This document shows positions 1 to 13,700 of a stretch of 64,000 bases of DNA, one piece after another. Source of the DNA: Cristatella mucedo (Eukaryota > Bryozoa > Phylactolaemata > Cristatellidae); assembly GCA_009760855.2 (NCBI GenBank), contig WPIO01000003.1, positions 11,053,001-11,117,000 of the forward strand, written 5' to 3'. Within the stretch, counting starts at the first letter, position 1. Each line of letters begins with the position of its first letter. Made by a program: the position numbers and the translations under genes. The notes under the pieces were generated by a model. It was not told the DNA's origin, did no database searches, and was given only the letters and a program-made list of their open reading frames with translations.

Positions 1-1424
1 ATTCTAGAACCCGGGTTCCATCGAAATACGGTGAAAGGCCTGGCACATATTTTGCATTCCTTTCCAAATCGTTCTTTTGTCTGTAAAGACAGTTAATACT
101 ATGTCACGATACTGGGTACGCCCATAATCGCCAGGCTACACGAAGGATGTGATTATTGATTACACTAGCAGGCGGGTTCACAAATGCACTTCTGCTCAAT
201 GCTAAAAGGTGAGGTGCAATAAACTAAGATTAGCAATGTATACATCGACAACACCATATGGCTTACAAATCAGAGCTCCAGCACATAAAAAGGAACACGA
301 TCGACCTCAAAACAGTACCGAGATTAATGACAGCTAAGCTAACCACCTAATCCTAGTGCCGACAAAGTAAGAAAACTGCTCATTCTGATTGTCTGAATAC
401 ACAGACAAAGCATTTTATGGGTAGAGATGCATCGCTGTCGAAAAAATCATAAAATGGCATACCTGCTGATTTTTTGCCGTTAGATCGCTTAAGAGACTGA
501 TTTGTGCAGAGGGAGTCCGATTGCGTATTCGTGTGATGAAGCTAAGCTAGGTCCGAAAAAGGCAGCAATAGAGACGATAAGGGAGCTCCGATAACATTGA
601 GCAAATAATGCAATTTAATCAAATGCTTCAAAAAGGCACTATTTCTTACCTAGCAAAAGACTCGGACACACGGTGAAAAACACGTCATTAGAAGAGTTCA
701 CATTTATCCTATATACTCTGCAGCAACACAAGCAAATAAATATAACGTGTCGACTTCAGCACCGACCAGCAATACTGGGGCAAGAAGGCGGAAAGCGGCT
801 AGGTGTGAGCTATTATCAGAAACTTTGGTTGAGTGCGACAGCTGAGAAATTGCCTTTGGGCATGTGGGCGGCAACGATCTACAGTAGCTCACTGGGTTGA
901 GCTGCTGTAGATTTCTAGGGACTAGGACTGGTCGGCACAGTGACTATAAAGACAAGAGCCAAGAAAAATGAACGACAAAACATTAACATGACATCCCATA
1001 CTAGGTGTGTACGAGACAATCAGCCGGAGGTACATCGCCCGCCTTAAGGGTGGAATGCATCTCTAAAGTGCAACTGATTACCTGTATGGCAGCTATGAAA
1101 AGTGATTCTATCGTGGTTTAAGACAGGTTCAAACAGCATCTGATAACTTCAACTCTGATAAGAGCAATACATTGAGGGGAAGGGAGAGCCTATATGGCAA
1201 GGGGGCAACCACTGAGGCTCCATTACTTACCATTCGAATGTAGGGATTGTCGCCGAGGCATGTCTGACATAACGCGGGGAACTCCTATAAATAAAGCGAA
1301 TGTAAGCAAACAGTCTAAATAAATATTTTAGAAGTAACCTACTATACTAATTTTTAGTGTTTTCCCTTACCGAATCCTCCCAGCCTTGCCTGTTGTAGGT
1401 GTTGGAGTTCTTCGAGGTAGCCAT
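1..1424 (-). CDS. RBM22: RBM22 ortholog, 5' part (partial)
   Basis: RBM22 (yeast Cwc2/Ecm2-like) sits in the active spliceosome, where it contacts U6 snRNA and pre-mRNA. Three exons are visible on the minus strand. Exon 1 (1424-1371) reads [18 protein letters not shown]. Exon 2 (1284-1231) reads [18 protein letters not shown]. Exon 3 (80 to the window edge) begins [19 protein letters not shown]. Exons 1 and 2 are each exactly 18 codons in phase 0, with donors gtaagg and gtaagt and acceptors tttatag and tttacag. The spacing of CxxC pairs is that of the N-terminal zinc-binding part of RBM22, and the match to the family's known N-terminus is nearly residue by residue. The ATG at 1424 fits the family's MATS start. 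The rest of the zinc region, the CCCH finger and the RRM lie outside the window. Intron 2 (81-1230) shows no other recognisable coding sequence. Identification is very secure although it rests on about 62 residues. Confidence 0.93.
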
Positions 1425-1739
1425 TCCCAGCAAGTGGTGCCACAATAGCGTTATGATTGAAAATAACATTTAAATGTGGGGAATTAAATGCAAATAAAAA
1501 ATATCTTAATAAAAATAGAATATTAATACATACATTTAATTATGTTGCTAAGACTTGTCTTTCTTACGTTCAGTTGTCACGCCGCTAAATAGCGGAAAAA
1601 ATATGTCTGCGCCCATGTGAGCATGTTGGTATTTTGTCGCTTCAGGCTCCCAGCGACAACCTTGTACAGACGTTTGTGTGGTTCGTTATTCCGGCGTCAT
1701 TGGATTATTGGGAAAGACGGTTCAAGCTCAGCAGCATAC
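1425..1739. promoter_or_regulatory. Head-to-head RBM22/ELAC2 intergenic region, likely bidirectional promoter
   Basis: Only 315 bases separate the RBM22 start codon (minus strand) from the proposed ELAC2 start codon (plus strand), so both promoters and both 5' UTRs must lie here or overlap the genes. The left half is AT-rich (poly-A/T runs near 1493-1545). The right half is more GC-balanced and contains the palindrome CCGCTAAATAGCGG at about 1582-1596. No clear TATA box is seen. Calling it a shared promoter is inference from layout; transcription start data would decide it. Confidence 0.55.
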
Positions 1740-4700
1740 ATGTCCAGCAAACAATCACAAAGTATTTTGTTGAAGCACTTGAGGTAAAATCAATTGCGGT
1801 AGCTTGGGTTTTGCTCGGGGAGCTGTACACTGTCGCTGATTGTTAAGGCTTCTCAGTTCACCACCGTACGCCTTTTGTCGCATCTGCTGACTAAAGTAAC
1901 CGAAAATTGAATTCCCTTGTAGGCGGAAAGATCGAAGCGACGGAAGTTCGAAGTTGAAACCGCCTAGCAGTATCAGCATTCAAGTACTGGGAAACGGTGC
2001 CTGCGGTTCATCTCAGTCGTTAGTACTCGTTGCGGATGCTAGCAGGTATACATTCGGCTATCGTTTTGATGCGACTACTGAACAGGCCCAACCACTGTGC
2101 GCCCAGCGGGTTGTAGGTTATCAGGAGACATTGGGTCAGTCGGCTAATGTCCAGTACGAGCATAACTAACAAGAAGCCTTCTTAGTCGAATTGGAAGAGC
2201 GCCCGTCTGATAAAATGCAGAGTCGTTTCACGACTTAGGTGGAAATTGAATCACTTTCTGCCCCCTGCAGCAGGGTTTCAAATCTGAATGGGAGCCCAGC
2301 GTTGCTCAGTCATAAAGTTCGTGGAATATTTGATCGAAATGCCGGATCGTCCGGATCCAGGCCGATCTTCGGATTCTGACCCGGCCCGTGGCTTCTTTCA
2401 TGTCCGAGGGTTGTTACTGCCAGTTGTGATGACTGGTTAATACCAAGGCCTTAAATATCTTGGATGGACCTACTCGGGCTACTCTCAATCATGCAAGGGA
2501 AAGAAGAGTTAGGTGATTCAGAAATGGCCAAGAGAGACTCTGTAGATATCCGGAGAAGCAAACGTGACCTATTTTAGGATATATCTTCGCTCATGCAGAA
2601 CAGTGTGAAATATATTACATCGCTCGACAATTGCTCATTCCTCCCATGATACTCTTGAAGCTCCGTTCTTGTTAGGCAGGAGAAGCCCGAAAGTGTTAAA
2701 ACACCTATATACGTTGCAAAAGCAAGATGTTAGGTAGTAGCAGTTATGTCGCAAAGGGAAATTGTGAACTTAGTACATGTATTGAGAACAGTAGGCCGAT
2801 CAGGATTACCACTGATTATTGAAGACAAGTTTCTGCACCTTGCTGCTGAAAATTACATCGGTTTTAAGACCTTACTGAGTGTCAGCATGACTTGACTTTG
2901 ATCTGAAATTGAGCCTGTTGTGTAAAAACATAAGTTGTATTAGAAGAATAAGAGTAGATGTCTCATCGACCTCTAAACGTATATGGTATGATTTCTTAAA
3001 AGGGGTTCTTGCACAAGATCCAAGTAAGCAGGAGATATGCAGCTGTGCACTCATCATTGGAATTGGACATTAAGCTTAGGCAGTGTCCAGACCGTAATCC
3101 CTTTTCTTGTTCCTCAGGATTGAATTTATTCAGTATAAAAACGAGTGTGTAGTAATTTTTTAATTTTTTGCAAAGCGAAATGGTGTTTATTTATAATACG
3201 TTATTGCTAAGGCGGGATCATGAATGAACCTGCAAATTTCTTGCAGAGGTTCTTTTTGTAATGGGTTCGGGATTGGGTTATAATTGAGATCATGATCGGC
3301 TGCACTTACCTGGCTGGAATTGGGATTACACCCGTATTTGTATGCTTAGTAATCTCGAGCACTGCAAATTAATTTTTGCTCTATATATTTAGAAGTTGCA
3401 TGTATATATGTCTGTGAAATAGGAAGGTATGTGGAAATGAACATGAATCTTATCCAAGAAAGCAATGTCTTAGGAACGTACTGTAAATAAACTCCTTAGT
3501 CTAAAAAGAGTAAACAAATTAGATAATCTTAAAGGCAAGCAAAGCCATATAAGCAGAAGAAAAAAGACTTTGCTTGGCAGTGGCATGTTGTTTTAATTCT
3601 TCATTTCTGTAGGTGTCAGTACCCTAAAGAGCACTTTGGCTCCCTCTAGGAGCCTGCAATTCTGCCACTCATCAGCTGTTATAAGATTTTGGCATCTGTC
3701 TTCACTGTCAGTCACTGTGAGTCAGCATTGCTTCGGGTGTACAATAACCTACTTGGGAAAACAGTCATGGGTAGAGTCTATCTCTGCCTGTATTGCTCGA
3801 TCTTTCGGCTGCCTTTTTGATACTATCGATCACCAAGTCCTTCTTGAGCGCCTCTTATCTTGCCTGGGCATCACTGGCCTGCTCTGCAATGGTTCAGGTT
3901 CCATCTCAGTGGGAGACTGCTAGAGTATTGATGTGAATGGACAAAGATCATCGGAGGTACCTCTGAAATATGGTATACCTCAGTGCTCCCTGCTTGGTCC
4001 TGTTCTTTTCACTGTAAACACTCTCCCCTCTTGCCGGTGTGATTGCTAAGCACAATCTAGGTTTTCGCTTCTATGCGGATTACACTTAGTTGTACCTTTG
4101 CTTTGATCCCTCCAATCCCTCGAGCTCGTCGAATTCTCTCAACTCCCTTGCAGGATGTATTGATGACATCCTTACATGGACGGAAGCAAATTTTCTTAAA
4201 TTGAATGATGATAAAACCAACTTACTAGCTATGGGCAAACCAAGTGTGATTCAGAAATTGGAAAGGTTAATGCTTAAAGTCGGCTCTGCCAGCATATCTA
4301 CTGTTGAATCTGCACGAAATCTATGTGTCATGTTCCAAAGTGACCTTTCGTTAGACAAATACATCAGCTCTACAGTCAAGTCTTCCTACTTTCAGCTATA
4401 TAACATTGCTAAAATTCGGGCTTATTTAGACAGGGATACCACATCTGAATTGGTCCATGCATTTGTGACGTCATGACTTCTGTAACTCACTGCTTTCCGG
4501 TCTACCGGCCTGTTCAATCAGGTGCTTACAGCTGCTGAAAAGCTATGCAACTGGACTTATCTGTCGTGAGCATTGCAGTTGTCACGACACACCACTTCTC
4601 ACCGACCTGCACTTGCTACCCGTCAAGCAATGCATCACCTTCAAGATTTTGTCACTCACTTTCAGGTTCCCTCATTCTTTGGCTCCAGCCTACCTATCAG

Positions 4701-7700
4701 ATCTACTCCCCTATCAGGCCAAGCATAGTTCTACCTGCTTTTCGGAATCTAGCTGTTTATTTATACCTCGTACAAACCTCAAATCATTTGAAGACTGTGC
4801 CTTTTTTCGTATGCTCCCAGAGCCTGGAACTCTGTCCCGACTTGCATCACGACATCCGCTGACTTAACCACATTTAACAAGAAACTAATGGCTTACTTTA
4901 TTTATCACAGCTTTTAGTTGGTCCCTGTGATTCGACCTGTATGTGTTAATGCGTGGTGACATTGCATGCTGCCACTAACCACATTTGCATGCTGACCCAG
5001 TGCATGTCACCCCTAACTATGTTATTCTTGTTGTATATTGAGCTTGCTACCACTAACCATTCGATCGTGTTTCCTTTGCAGCACATGTAAAGTGCCTAGA
5101 AAGAGATTGAGGTCTCTGAGGGCGCTTTATGAAGTAGTGTTACTGTTAATATTATTAACATATTAATACGATAGACGGCTGATGTTTCATTTCAGTTTAA
5201 CAGCTCTGTTAATAGTTCTTCACCCCTTTTTTAATTAGCTCTTTAGCTTAATTTACTCTCCTGTAACCTCGAGCTAATGTTGCAGTTGAAAAACATTTTA
5301 AAAGCATATCTGCCACTAGATAAATTGATTAAATTGCTGAACCTGCATTTTGAAACTATGCTCAGTTTTTATTGCTCATAAACTCATCCTGGTGTGGTTT
5401 CAGACCTCGATGTAAGCCAATGCTTCGACGATTCTCCTGTACTAAGTTGGAGCAGGGGTTACCAGTTAAAGCAAGTCCATAGGTACTAAAATGCAATTTT
5501 TCTATTTAAACAATAAAAATAATAAGTCTTTTGTATAACTCTCTTGGAGAAGCAAAGGTCTACATAGGCACGTTAGAACTCACTGCATGAGAAGCCATAA
5601 CCAAGAGTTAATGATAAGCAATTTATCGTGCTTAGACAAGCATGCAAACATCACAAGTTACTATTTCTGTTCAAATACTAGTTGCCAGCTTAACAGTGAT
5701 CTAAACTCAACGCTTATTTAAAACTCCAATCAATAATACTATGCTTGCAGTTCACAAAATGCTTAGGCACTTTTGTGAAAATTAAAGCCGGTCAATTGGG
5801 TTTCAGTCCTTCAATAATTTAAAATAGTAACTTGTTCAGTTGTGAGATCATTGGTCCCGACTAACAAAGGTGTCAAGTTTTGCCTTTTTCTCATTCTGTA
5901 CTGTTAACTTGCCTTATATTGTGTTTTCAAGTTAGTAAAGTAAAGGCTAACTTATTTAACAGCCTCATTTACATAACATGCAGAGCAGCCGTCGATGACT
6001 CCTACTTGTATTGAGCAATAAAGAATTGCCTATGGCTGGATCGAACCTGCAACTTGGGACGTGTAAATACCAAAGATCTTATGCATTGCCCTGCATGTGC
6101 ACATACTCTAGTTCGTACATAAAATTGCTTAAGTTTTTGTGGAGACCAATTTTGAACAGCTACAATGTTAGCCTTAACCTGATCTCCTGAATTTGCAGGT
6201 ACCTCTTTAATTGTGGAGAAGGCACTCAGCGACTGTGCCACGAGAACAAGTATGTCGTTGCTATGGAATGCAATTACTACTATAAGCTAAGACCTTGACT
6301 TCTAGTCTAGACTTGCTGTCGTCATAGTTCATCATTAGGCTGCTTTAGCACTAAGATTGGTCGTGTGCTGATGCCTGTAATAAAAAATGTCCTTTGTTAC
6401 CATGATCAGGCCCGTTGACCAGTAGGCTTCCCGGAAGATGCATGCTTTCTGCTCCCCACGAATGCGTTTCATTCACTTGATAGTGGCAACAAGTATGTTA
6501 ATGTAACTTATGGTAATTTTCACTTACCAGTCTCTCTGAACCATATCATATCACCCTGTACTCCATTTGACCGTGCTTCCTTTGCAGCAATTGTAAAGCA
6601 CCTAGAAAGATATTTGAGTTCTCCGAGGATGCTTTATCAAATGTATTATTACTATTATTATTATTATTATTATTTGGTGACGGGTGTTCTGGATTTGGCA
6701 TGCATGGGCATATGTATCCATGTGGAGCTTTAGCATCCTTGTGTTCTGTTCTTTGCTCTTTTTATACTGGGATGAGATTGGGACTTGATTTCTTAAGATG
6801 GAATATGTAGTGCCTATGTGCTTTTTGCTGAGATCCTGTTGTGTGTCAAGAATGTAAATTTCTTTGCTATCGCTACCTTACTGACTTGCATCACGACATC
6901 TACTGACTTGTCCACATTTAAAAGAAACTAAAAACGCATCTACTTATCATAACATTTAGTGGGTCCCTGTGACTTGTCCTTTATGTGCTTATGCTTGCTG
7001 ACACTGTGCATGCTGCCACAAACCATACGTGTATGCTGACCCAGTGCATGTCACCCCTAACCATGTTATTCTTGTTGTTTATTGAGCATGCTTCCACTAA
7101 TCATCCGATCATGCTTCCTTGCAGTTCATGTAAAGTGACTAGAAAGAGATCGATTTCTCTGGGGGCACTATATCAAATGTATTATTATTATTATTACTGG
7201 TCGAGCACACCCAGCCATCGTTTCCATTTGGGATCACGGTGATTTTTTTGCCATAGCATATCATCGAAATCACCTTACATTTGATTGCACCTGACTAGCA
7301 AACGCAGCTGTGATCTACTTTGGACTATTCATTCCTTTCTGTAGGGCTGCTGTATGGCTAGCTGGCTAGTTAGCGCCCATCCATGGCTGTGCCGTTCCCA
7401 GGCGAGGAGTCACTGGCCTAGGCAACTTGTCAAATCTTTGTTGGAGGGGGTTTGCCTCACCGAGGTGTATTGGAGGGTCATACCTCTGTGAGGATATCTC
7501 CAATTGTTATGACGGGGTAAGGGGTTTCTCCATTAATTGTGGAGTTCTTACCATACTCTCCGAGGATACCTTGCCTGTCTCTACCTTCTCGCTCTTGGAA
7601 CTGCAGCTCCTTGACGTTTGTTTGGTTACATTGTGTTGCTTTATGAACCCGATTTTTTGCTTCATTAATTAGGCTTTCAGTAGATATCGTCGATTTGATT

Positions 7701-10700
7701 TCTTCAGCCTGAAGACTAGGAAGCTCTCAATTTTGGGTCGTTTCCGATTCGGACAGATGTAGCCTTGCCTTAAAAGCATGCTTTGCGGCTAGTTTGTGTG
7801 AAATTTGCCAAAGCAAGATTCAGTCGGCTAGTAACAAGTGACACTTGGGTTTATGATGGATGACCTTTCGGGTGAACACGAAGAAGTACGGCTGTGCATT
7901 ACTATACCATTATTTCATGGCACTTCAAATCTTGCTTTAAAAATGTTAGTTGAAGACTGAGGGATGTAATAGCTTTTGCTTTTTTATGATTGAATTAGTA
8001 TTCTGCAATGCAGACAGGTTGCATACTTTGCTCCCCCTCCACAATTGGTTGTGAAGGTTTATTGAACAGCAAACTGCTAGTTGAGAATACAATATCTATT
8101 TCTTCATGCAATCTAATGCTGGCTGCAGTTCAGGCACTGCAATTTCAATTTTATTTTGTTACTGCGATTCGATATATGCAGGGTTAAATATGTTCGGCTC
8201 GAGAACATATTCATCACACACAAGAGCTGGAAGAATGTTGGTGGTCTCTTGGGTATGGCCCTGTCACTACAGGAGGCAAGTGTACCACGAATAGCGATTT
8301 ATGGACCAAAAGGGGTGGTAAGCTCATGCCCTGATGCAGGTCGTGACTGACTGCTAAGCTCACTTTGCTTTAAAACAACTTACTGGGTACTTTGCATTAT
8401 GTAGCATGCATGCTTGTTTTCAGTATGCATCGTCCTGTGTTGCCTTGTGTTTTTAGGATGCTGTATTCGCCGAGTCACGAAAATTTGCACCGCTCAACAA
8501 GCTCTCTGTTGGTAAGATAATAGTTTGTAGTTTTGGAGTAACTATTAACATGTGGACTTGATTTTAAGTTTTTTTTTAGCTCGTAATGCAGTCTTTCCTT
8601 TTCGATTGCTGGTCATAGGAGAACTAGGTTCTTGGCCAGTGGCTAAGGGGCTTCCACTTCACGACCAGCTTTGGGGTACAAGTCCTGCAGCAGACAATTG
8701 CCTGCTTTAAGTGGATGGAGCCACTAAGGCCCCTTCACTACTATATAAATGAGGCCGTATGAATTAGCTGACCTTTGTTGAGAGTATTCAGTTACATAAT
8801 GCATCAATGGAAGAAAGTGAGACCTTTATTATTTCACCATCGTACAGTTGTGCATCCACAGGTATCTATTTTTTCCTGAGCTCTTTTGTAATGAGGCATT
8901 AGCTTTTGTTGGAGGGGGCAGCCAGCTAATATACATTTACCAACTGCCCACCGGCAGCTAGACATAGACTATCTAGCGATAACTTATGAACAGTCGGTCT
9001 TAGGCAACCAGTAATCTTGTCCTCAGTTGATTTATCAATAATCCCTTAGTTGGCGCACTTTGTGGGAGCAGCATTCTCAGTAACCTTTACCTTACTGTTA
9101 CCTTAACTTTAATTTGGTGCGTTGTTACCTGTTAAAAGTTTTTTGTCGTAGTCAGTTAGAAGCTGTCTGAAAGACAACAGTAGGCTGATTAGTTGTTTGA
9201 TACACCAGGTTAATGGTGCATACGTTCTTACTGTCGTGTAATGCTGGCTGAAATTACCATGTTTATTTATATTTTGTTGTGGTGCTGGCATATTGTTCCA
9301 GTTTAGTCACTTCTAATAAGAGACATGTTAAGATTTTTGCTAATACAAGAGGTTCTTAAATGTGGCTGCAATATTGTTTTGATTAATATCAGCTTTGATA
9401 GTTATTTCTGTCAAAATTGCTCGTAGGAGTTTTTTCCAAGGGAGCCTGTGATGTATGGTAACTAATTTTTTGTAGGGAATGTCGCCATTGCTTCCTTAAT
9501 TGTCAGCTCTGATGAATAGTTGACTTTGAGAAGTAGATTTAGCCAGCAGCACGATTTAGTAGGGGCACAATAGCCGAAAGGCAGAAACTGCCATGTTTTC
9601 TAGTAGTAAGAGTAATTACTGTATTGTTAAGATGCATTGTGTGCCATGTTACTAATACTAGGTTAATTACCAATGACCTATTCATAAGTAAGAATTGCAC
9701 CTACCCTGTGGTCTGGGGACAACATTTTGGAACACCCTGGAAGGTTTCTTCCCTCCCCCATCTACCCTCTTCATTGATCGTAGTTCAATGTCATTTGATC
9801 AGTGAACAATTCTACATCACAAAGAATCACTCCTAGACCTCAATTTATGACGTTTCTTTACAGCAGATTACATTTAATCGTTTTATACCCGTTGTCAGCT
9901 CTTAGACTTTTGTATTCTGTGTTGTGCACTTAACTTGATTACTTGACAAGCCAAGTTCAGATGTTGGAAAGGCTTTTGGTGGGCAAGTATGAAGTATACA
10001 AGGCCGCATATGTATGAAACTTAGTAGTGTAAGTCTTGAATAGGTGGATAGTTCATACGGCACATTTAAAACACTAAATCTTCCAAGTCGAGTTTCTGTT
10101 TTTGAGTATTCTAGCCTACCGAGATAGTTGTTAAGGTCTGATAAGAGTAGTTTTAGGCTGTGGAGATTGAGTTACAGATGTGGCAATGTTTTATTTACGG
10201 ATGCGAAAAAGGGCTTAATTGACGAAGACGTCATTGTAGTGACCGTGGTGCCCTGTCATATTTGAAGACGTACAAACTTGTTGATTCACAGTTGTGTGCT
10301 GAAATTGTGCATATGAACATATAACTTTTTGACATGCTTTCTTTCCAGCATTTTTAAAATGCCTAGAAAGAGATTTGGTTCTGTAGAGTGCTATACACAC
10401 ACACACACTGTTATTATTATTATTATTATTATCATTAATCTGTCTGTAGTTTAAGCTGACAGATTGAATACCTGTGTGTTATGTTTATTTTAGCTATAGT
10501 TAAATTTAAAAATATTACAGGAGTTGTTGGGCTAAAGTGAAGGCTTGGGTGGGAACTCCAAACCAAGTGTTGTACCTAAGTTCTTTACTGCTGAATGTTT
10601 GGGTGCTGTTATGCTTAGTAATCTGTTCCAGTGTCACTTCTTTTCAAAGTGTTTGCTATCCGTCTTGCCCATGCAACCACTAAGCACAATCCCCTTATTA

Positions 10701-13700
10701 AAATATTTTTGATAATGAACAACTTTCACATAGGTCTTAGAGCTCTAAAAATCTCTTCCTTTGCACTTTATTTCAATGTGGATGGCACTTTACATGGCCG
10801 CCTGCAAGGTGAGTAGGATCAAAGTGACCTTGAACATGAGCTGGCCTGTTGGGTCTCAAGTACAGTGCCTTAATTACATGGTATCCACCAATTTTAAATG
10901 GCTTCGTGTTTCTGTATTGCCATGCACGTGTTGATAATGGATGCTGGATGAATATCTGCCTATTACCCAGGTGCTAACTCTGGCATAAGTAGTCCCTTAT
11001 TTGTAGTTGTAATGTGTTTAAACACATACTGGCTAGACTGGCTAAAATGATGTCACGTTCATCCTTGAAACATAACTAGTTATTGTCGGTATATAAGCTC
11101 TTGGTTTGTTCTTCCAATCGCTTGCCTGGGTTTAATTTTCAAATTATCTATGCAAACTATAGTGAAATATGAAAGCTCTTTTGTGTTCTTGTGGATCCTC
11201 CCAAGTTTAGATCTTGACTATGGAATGTAGCACAGAAATAGCAAGCCATCATTAATCGAATGACTTTAGTTTAAGATTGATTGACTTAGTTTAATTGAGT
11301 ATGGCATGCATTAGCATGAATTCATGTGCATTTTTTTTTACATCATCGACAGATGGAATTTATATTTTCCTTTTCTTTTGTTTCTTAGAATGCCAAAATG
11401 CAAGTGATTTCCCTTTTGTTGACGAAGTTATGAAAGTCGACCTGGTGCAGCTCTACAGTTCTTCAAATTCGAATGATCTTGTTTTTGGCTATATATGCAA
11501 GGTAAGCTAGTTCTTACTTTAGTTTTGGCATGGGTTATTTAATTAGCCACACAGATATTTGTAGGGCTGAGGCAGCTGCCACGGCTATTGGTCAAAATGG
11601 TCGATGTTGTGCGGCCTCATGTGAATAACACTGCAAGAGCTACCTTATTTTCATATAAATAACACCTTAACCAATTCGCTAATTGGATCTATTAGTTGTT
11701 TATGGTTTATTTAGTTTTGCTCGGGAATTCATGCTCTTGGGGCTGCTTGCGTTTTTCTTTGCAGTTGCTTTAGTGGTAGTATAGTACCAAACCTCAGTGT
11801 CAGTTGCCCCAAGATCCCGTGGCCTTACATAATGAAGCAGTTTTTGTCACTGGGGACAAATAATCCTCGGTAATCCCGTTCAAAGCTTTAACCACTTGAT
11901 CTATGAAAACTACTAGCTTCTTTTCACAATGGACTTGAAGTCGATTGGTTCCAGTAAACTAAGCTAGTAATAGCTCTAGTAGTAGTGGCGTTTATTCAGG
12001 ATTACCGAGGTTACAGGATCGTCCTGTGATGACTAAACTGTGTGTGGGTACCATGTGTTTTTTTTCACTTGTCCTAGCCTGGTAAGGGGGCCCAGCAAGC
12101 TGAATGGACTTTGGGTGCTGAGATGAGGTAATGATGTCATGGAAGTGCACCAAAACAAATGGCAAGTCTTGGGAATGTCAAGAAAATATTCATATAATTT
12201 GTCCAACAATCGAATATTTTTGTTAGACCTTTTGAAATTAAATCGGAAGTTCTGACGACTTTTGCATAAAACAAAAAATGGTTATGCAAACCACGCCTAA
12301 CCCGGATGTAAACCGGAAGCAGCATAACTACAAATGACAAATTTACTGATCATATACGGCTTGTATCCCAACTTGTCGAACGTTGATAGATCGAGATACA
12401 TACCAGAAGCTTGTTGAGGTGCATTCTTCATTCAGACTTTTATTTACAGCTTCATTTCCTGTGTAAGTTCGTGCCCTGTAAAATCCATAACTCACCCAAT
12501 ACTTCACATATCGGAGTGAAAATTGAAGTGCGAGTTCAGCGCTGCTTGTTTTACAGGACTCGAGTTAATTTATGATTTTGGTTGGATGCATTTTGCTGTA
12601 TTTGTCATTGAACGTCATGGATCTTTATTTTCCATAATCACAGACAAGTACAGCAAAATTTTTCTAACCAACATCAGACATTTTTTTTTAGAATACTGCT
12701 TGAGAATTATGTTACTTTTATCGACACACTTTTTGGACGGCAATCTGCCCTAAAAGGCTGTCGGTTAAATAATGATGCCTAATGTCTCAGCATGGCTAGC
12801 CTTTATAAAAAATGGCTGCTCTCAGGTTGTCCCTGAACATCGACATTTATCGAATGAGACCATGCGAGCAGTTGGTTACTAAGATTAATTGCGCCAGTTT
12901 TATAGCTTGCTTACTTTGTTCCTTTTCTAGGCAGACCTGTCTGCTGTCATTCAACAGTCCGGTTAAAGTTGTGCTAGGTATAGCAGTCATCTGTGGTGTT
13001 GTTACCCATAGTGTAATATGTTACTCGACTGCCTTTTCTGTAGTTCCATAATGCAGAAAGGAAACTGGATCTGGACAGGGCAGTGGAGCTTGACTTGCCA
13101 AGGTACTGTTTGTCCCTTAGTTTTGTATGATCGCCTTGTTTCTGTATGTTGCCAGTGCTTTCATGAGTATTTGTAGCACTTATATCTAGGTTTCTTCCCC
13201 AGTAAAAAACGAAATTCGTGTTGTCACTTGTCAGTGAACTACCCAAAATGTGATACTTATGCTTATTGTGGGTTGGCGCCAGTAGTGAGTCCACCCATTG
13301 CATGCAGCATCATCAGGTAGCAATGTTGCTTCATAGAGATCCTTGCTTTTCCTTATCGACTTTCATGCTTGTGGACCATGAGTCTAGAGCGTATCGCAGT
13401 GTCACAGTGAATGCAACAAAACACACAGTACACACTTTTTTGTATTGCCCCCATCCAGTCAGATTAAGGATTACTAGATTTATTCACTGCATCATTCAAC
13501 TATGCATCCGAATTCTTTATTTGGATTAGCTACTCGCTGTGGTTGCTCAATGTTTTTTTTGTCTGAATGAGGTAAAGACTTTTCTCAGAATTGATCTGAA
13601 ACTGTTATATGGCTCTGGATAAGGTCTCGGTAGTGGCATTGTCTGCAGTTTTCGGTAATTTTTTGCTCAAAAAGAGTGCTAATTCTCCGTGACAATGCCA

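Noticed and set aside
673-900. Small frames on both strands upstream of exon 2 of RBM22
   Set aside because: They lie inside RBM22 intron 2 and show no motif or splice support.
6640-6680. CRISPR-like repetition of short units (here and at other ATT stretches)
   Set aside because: These are LINE tail microsatellites; there are no regularly spaced repeats with unique spacers anywhere in the window.
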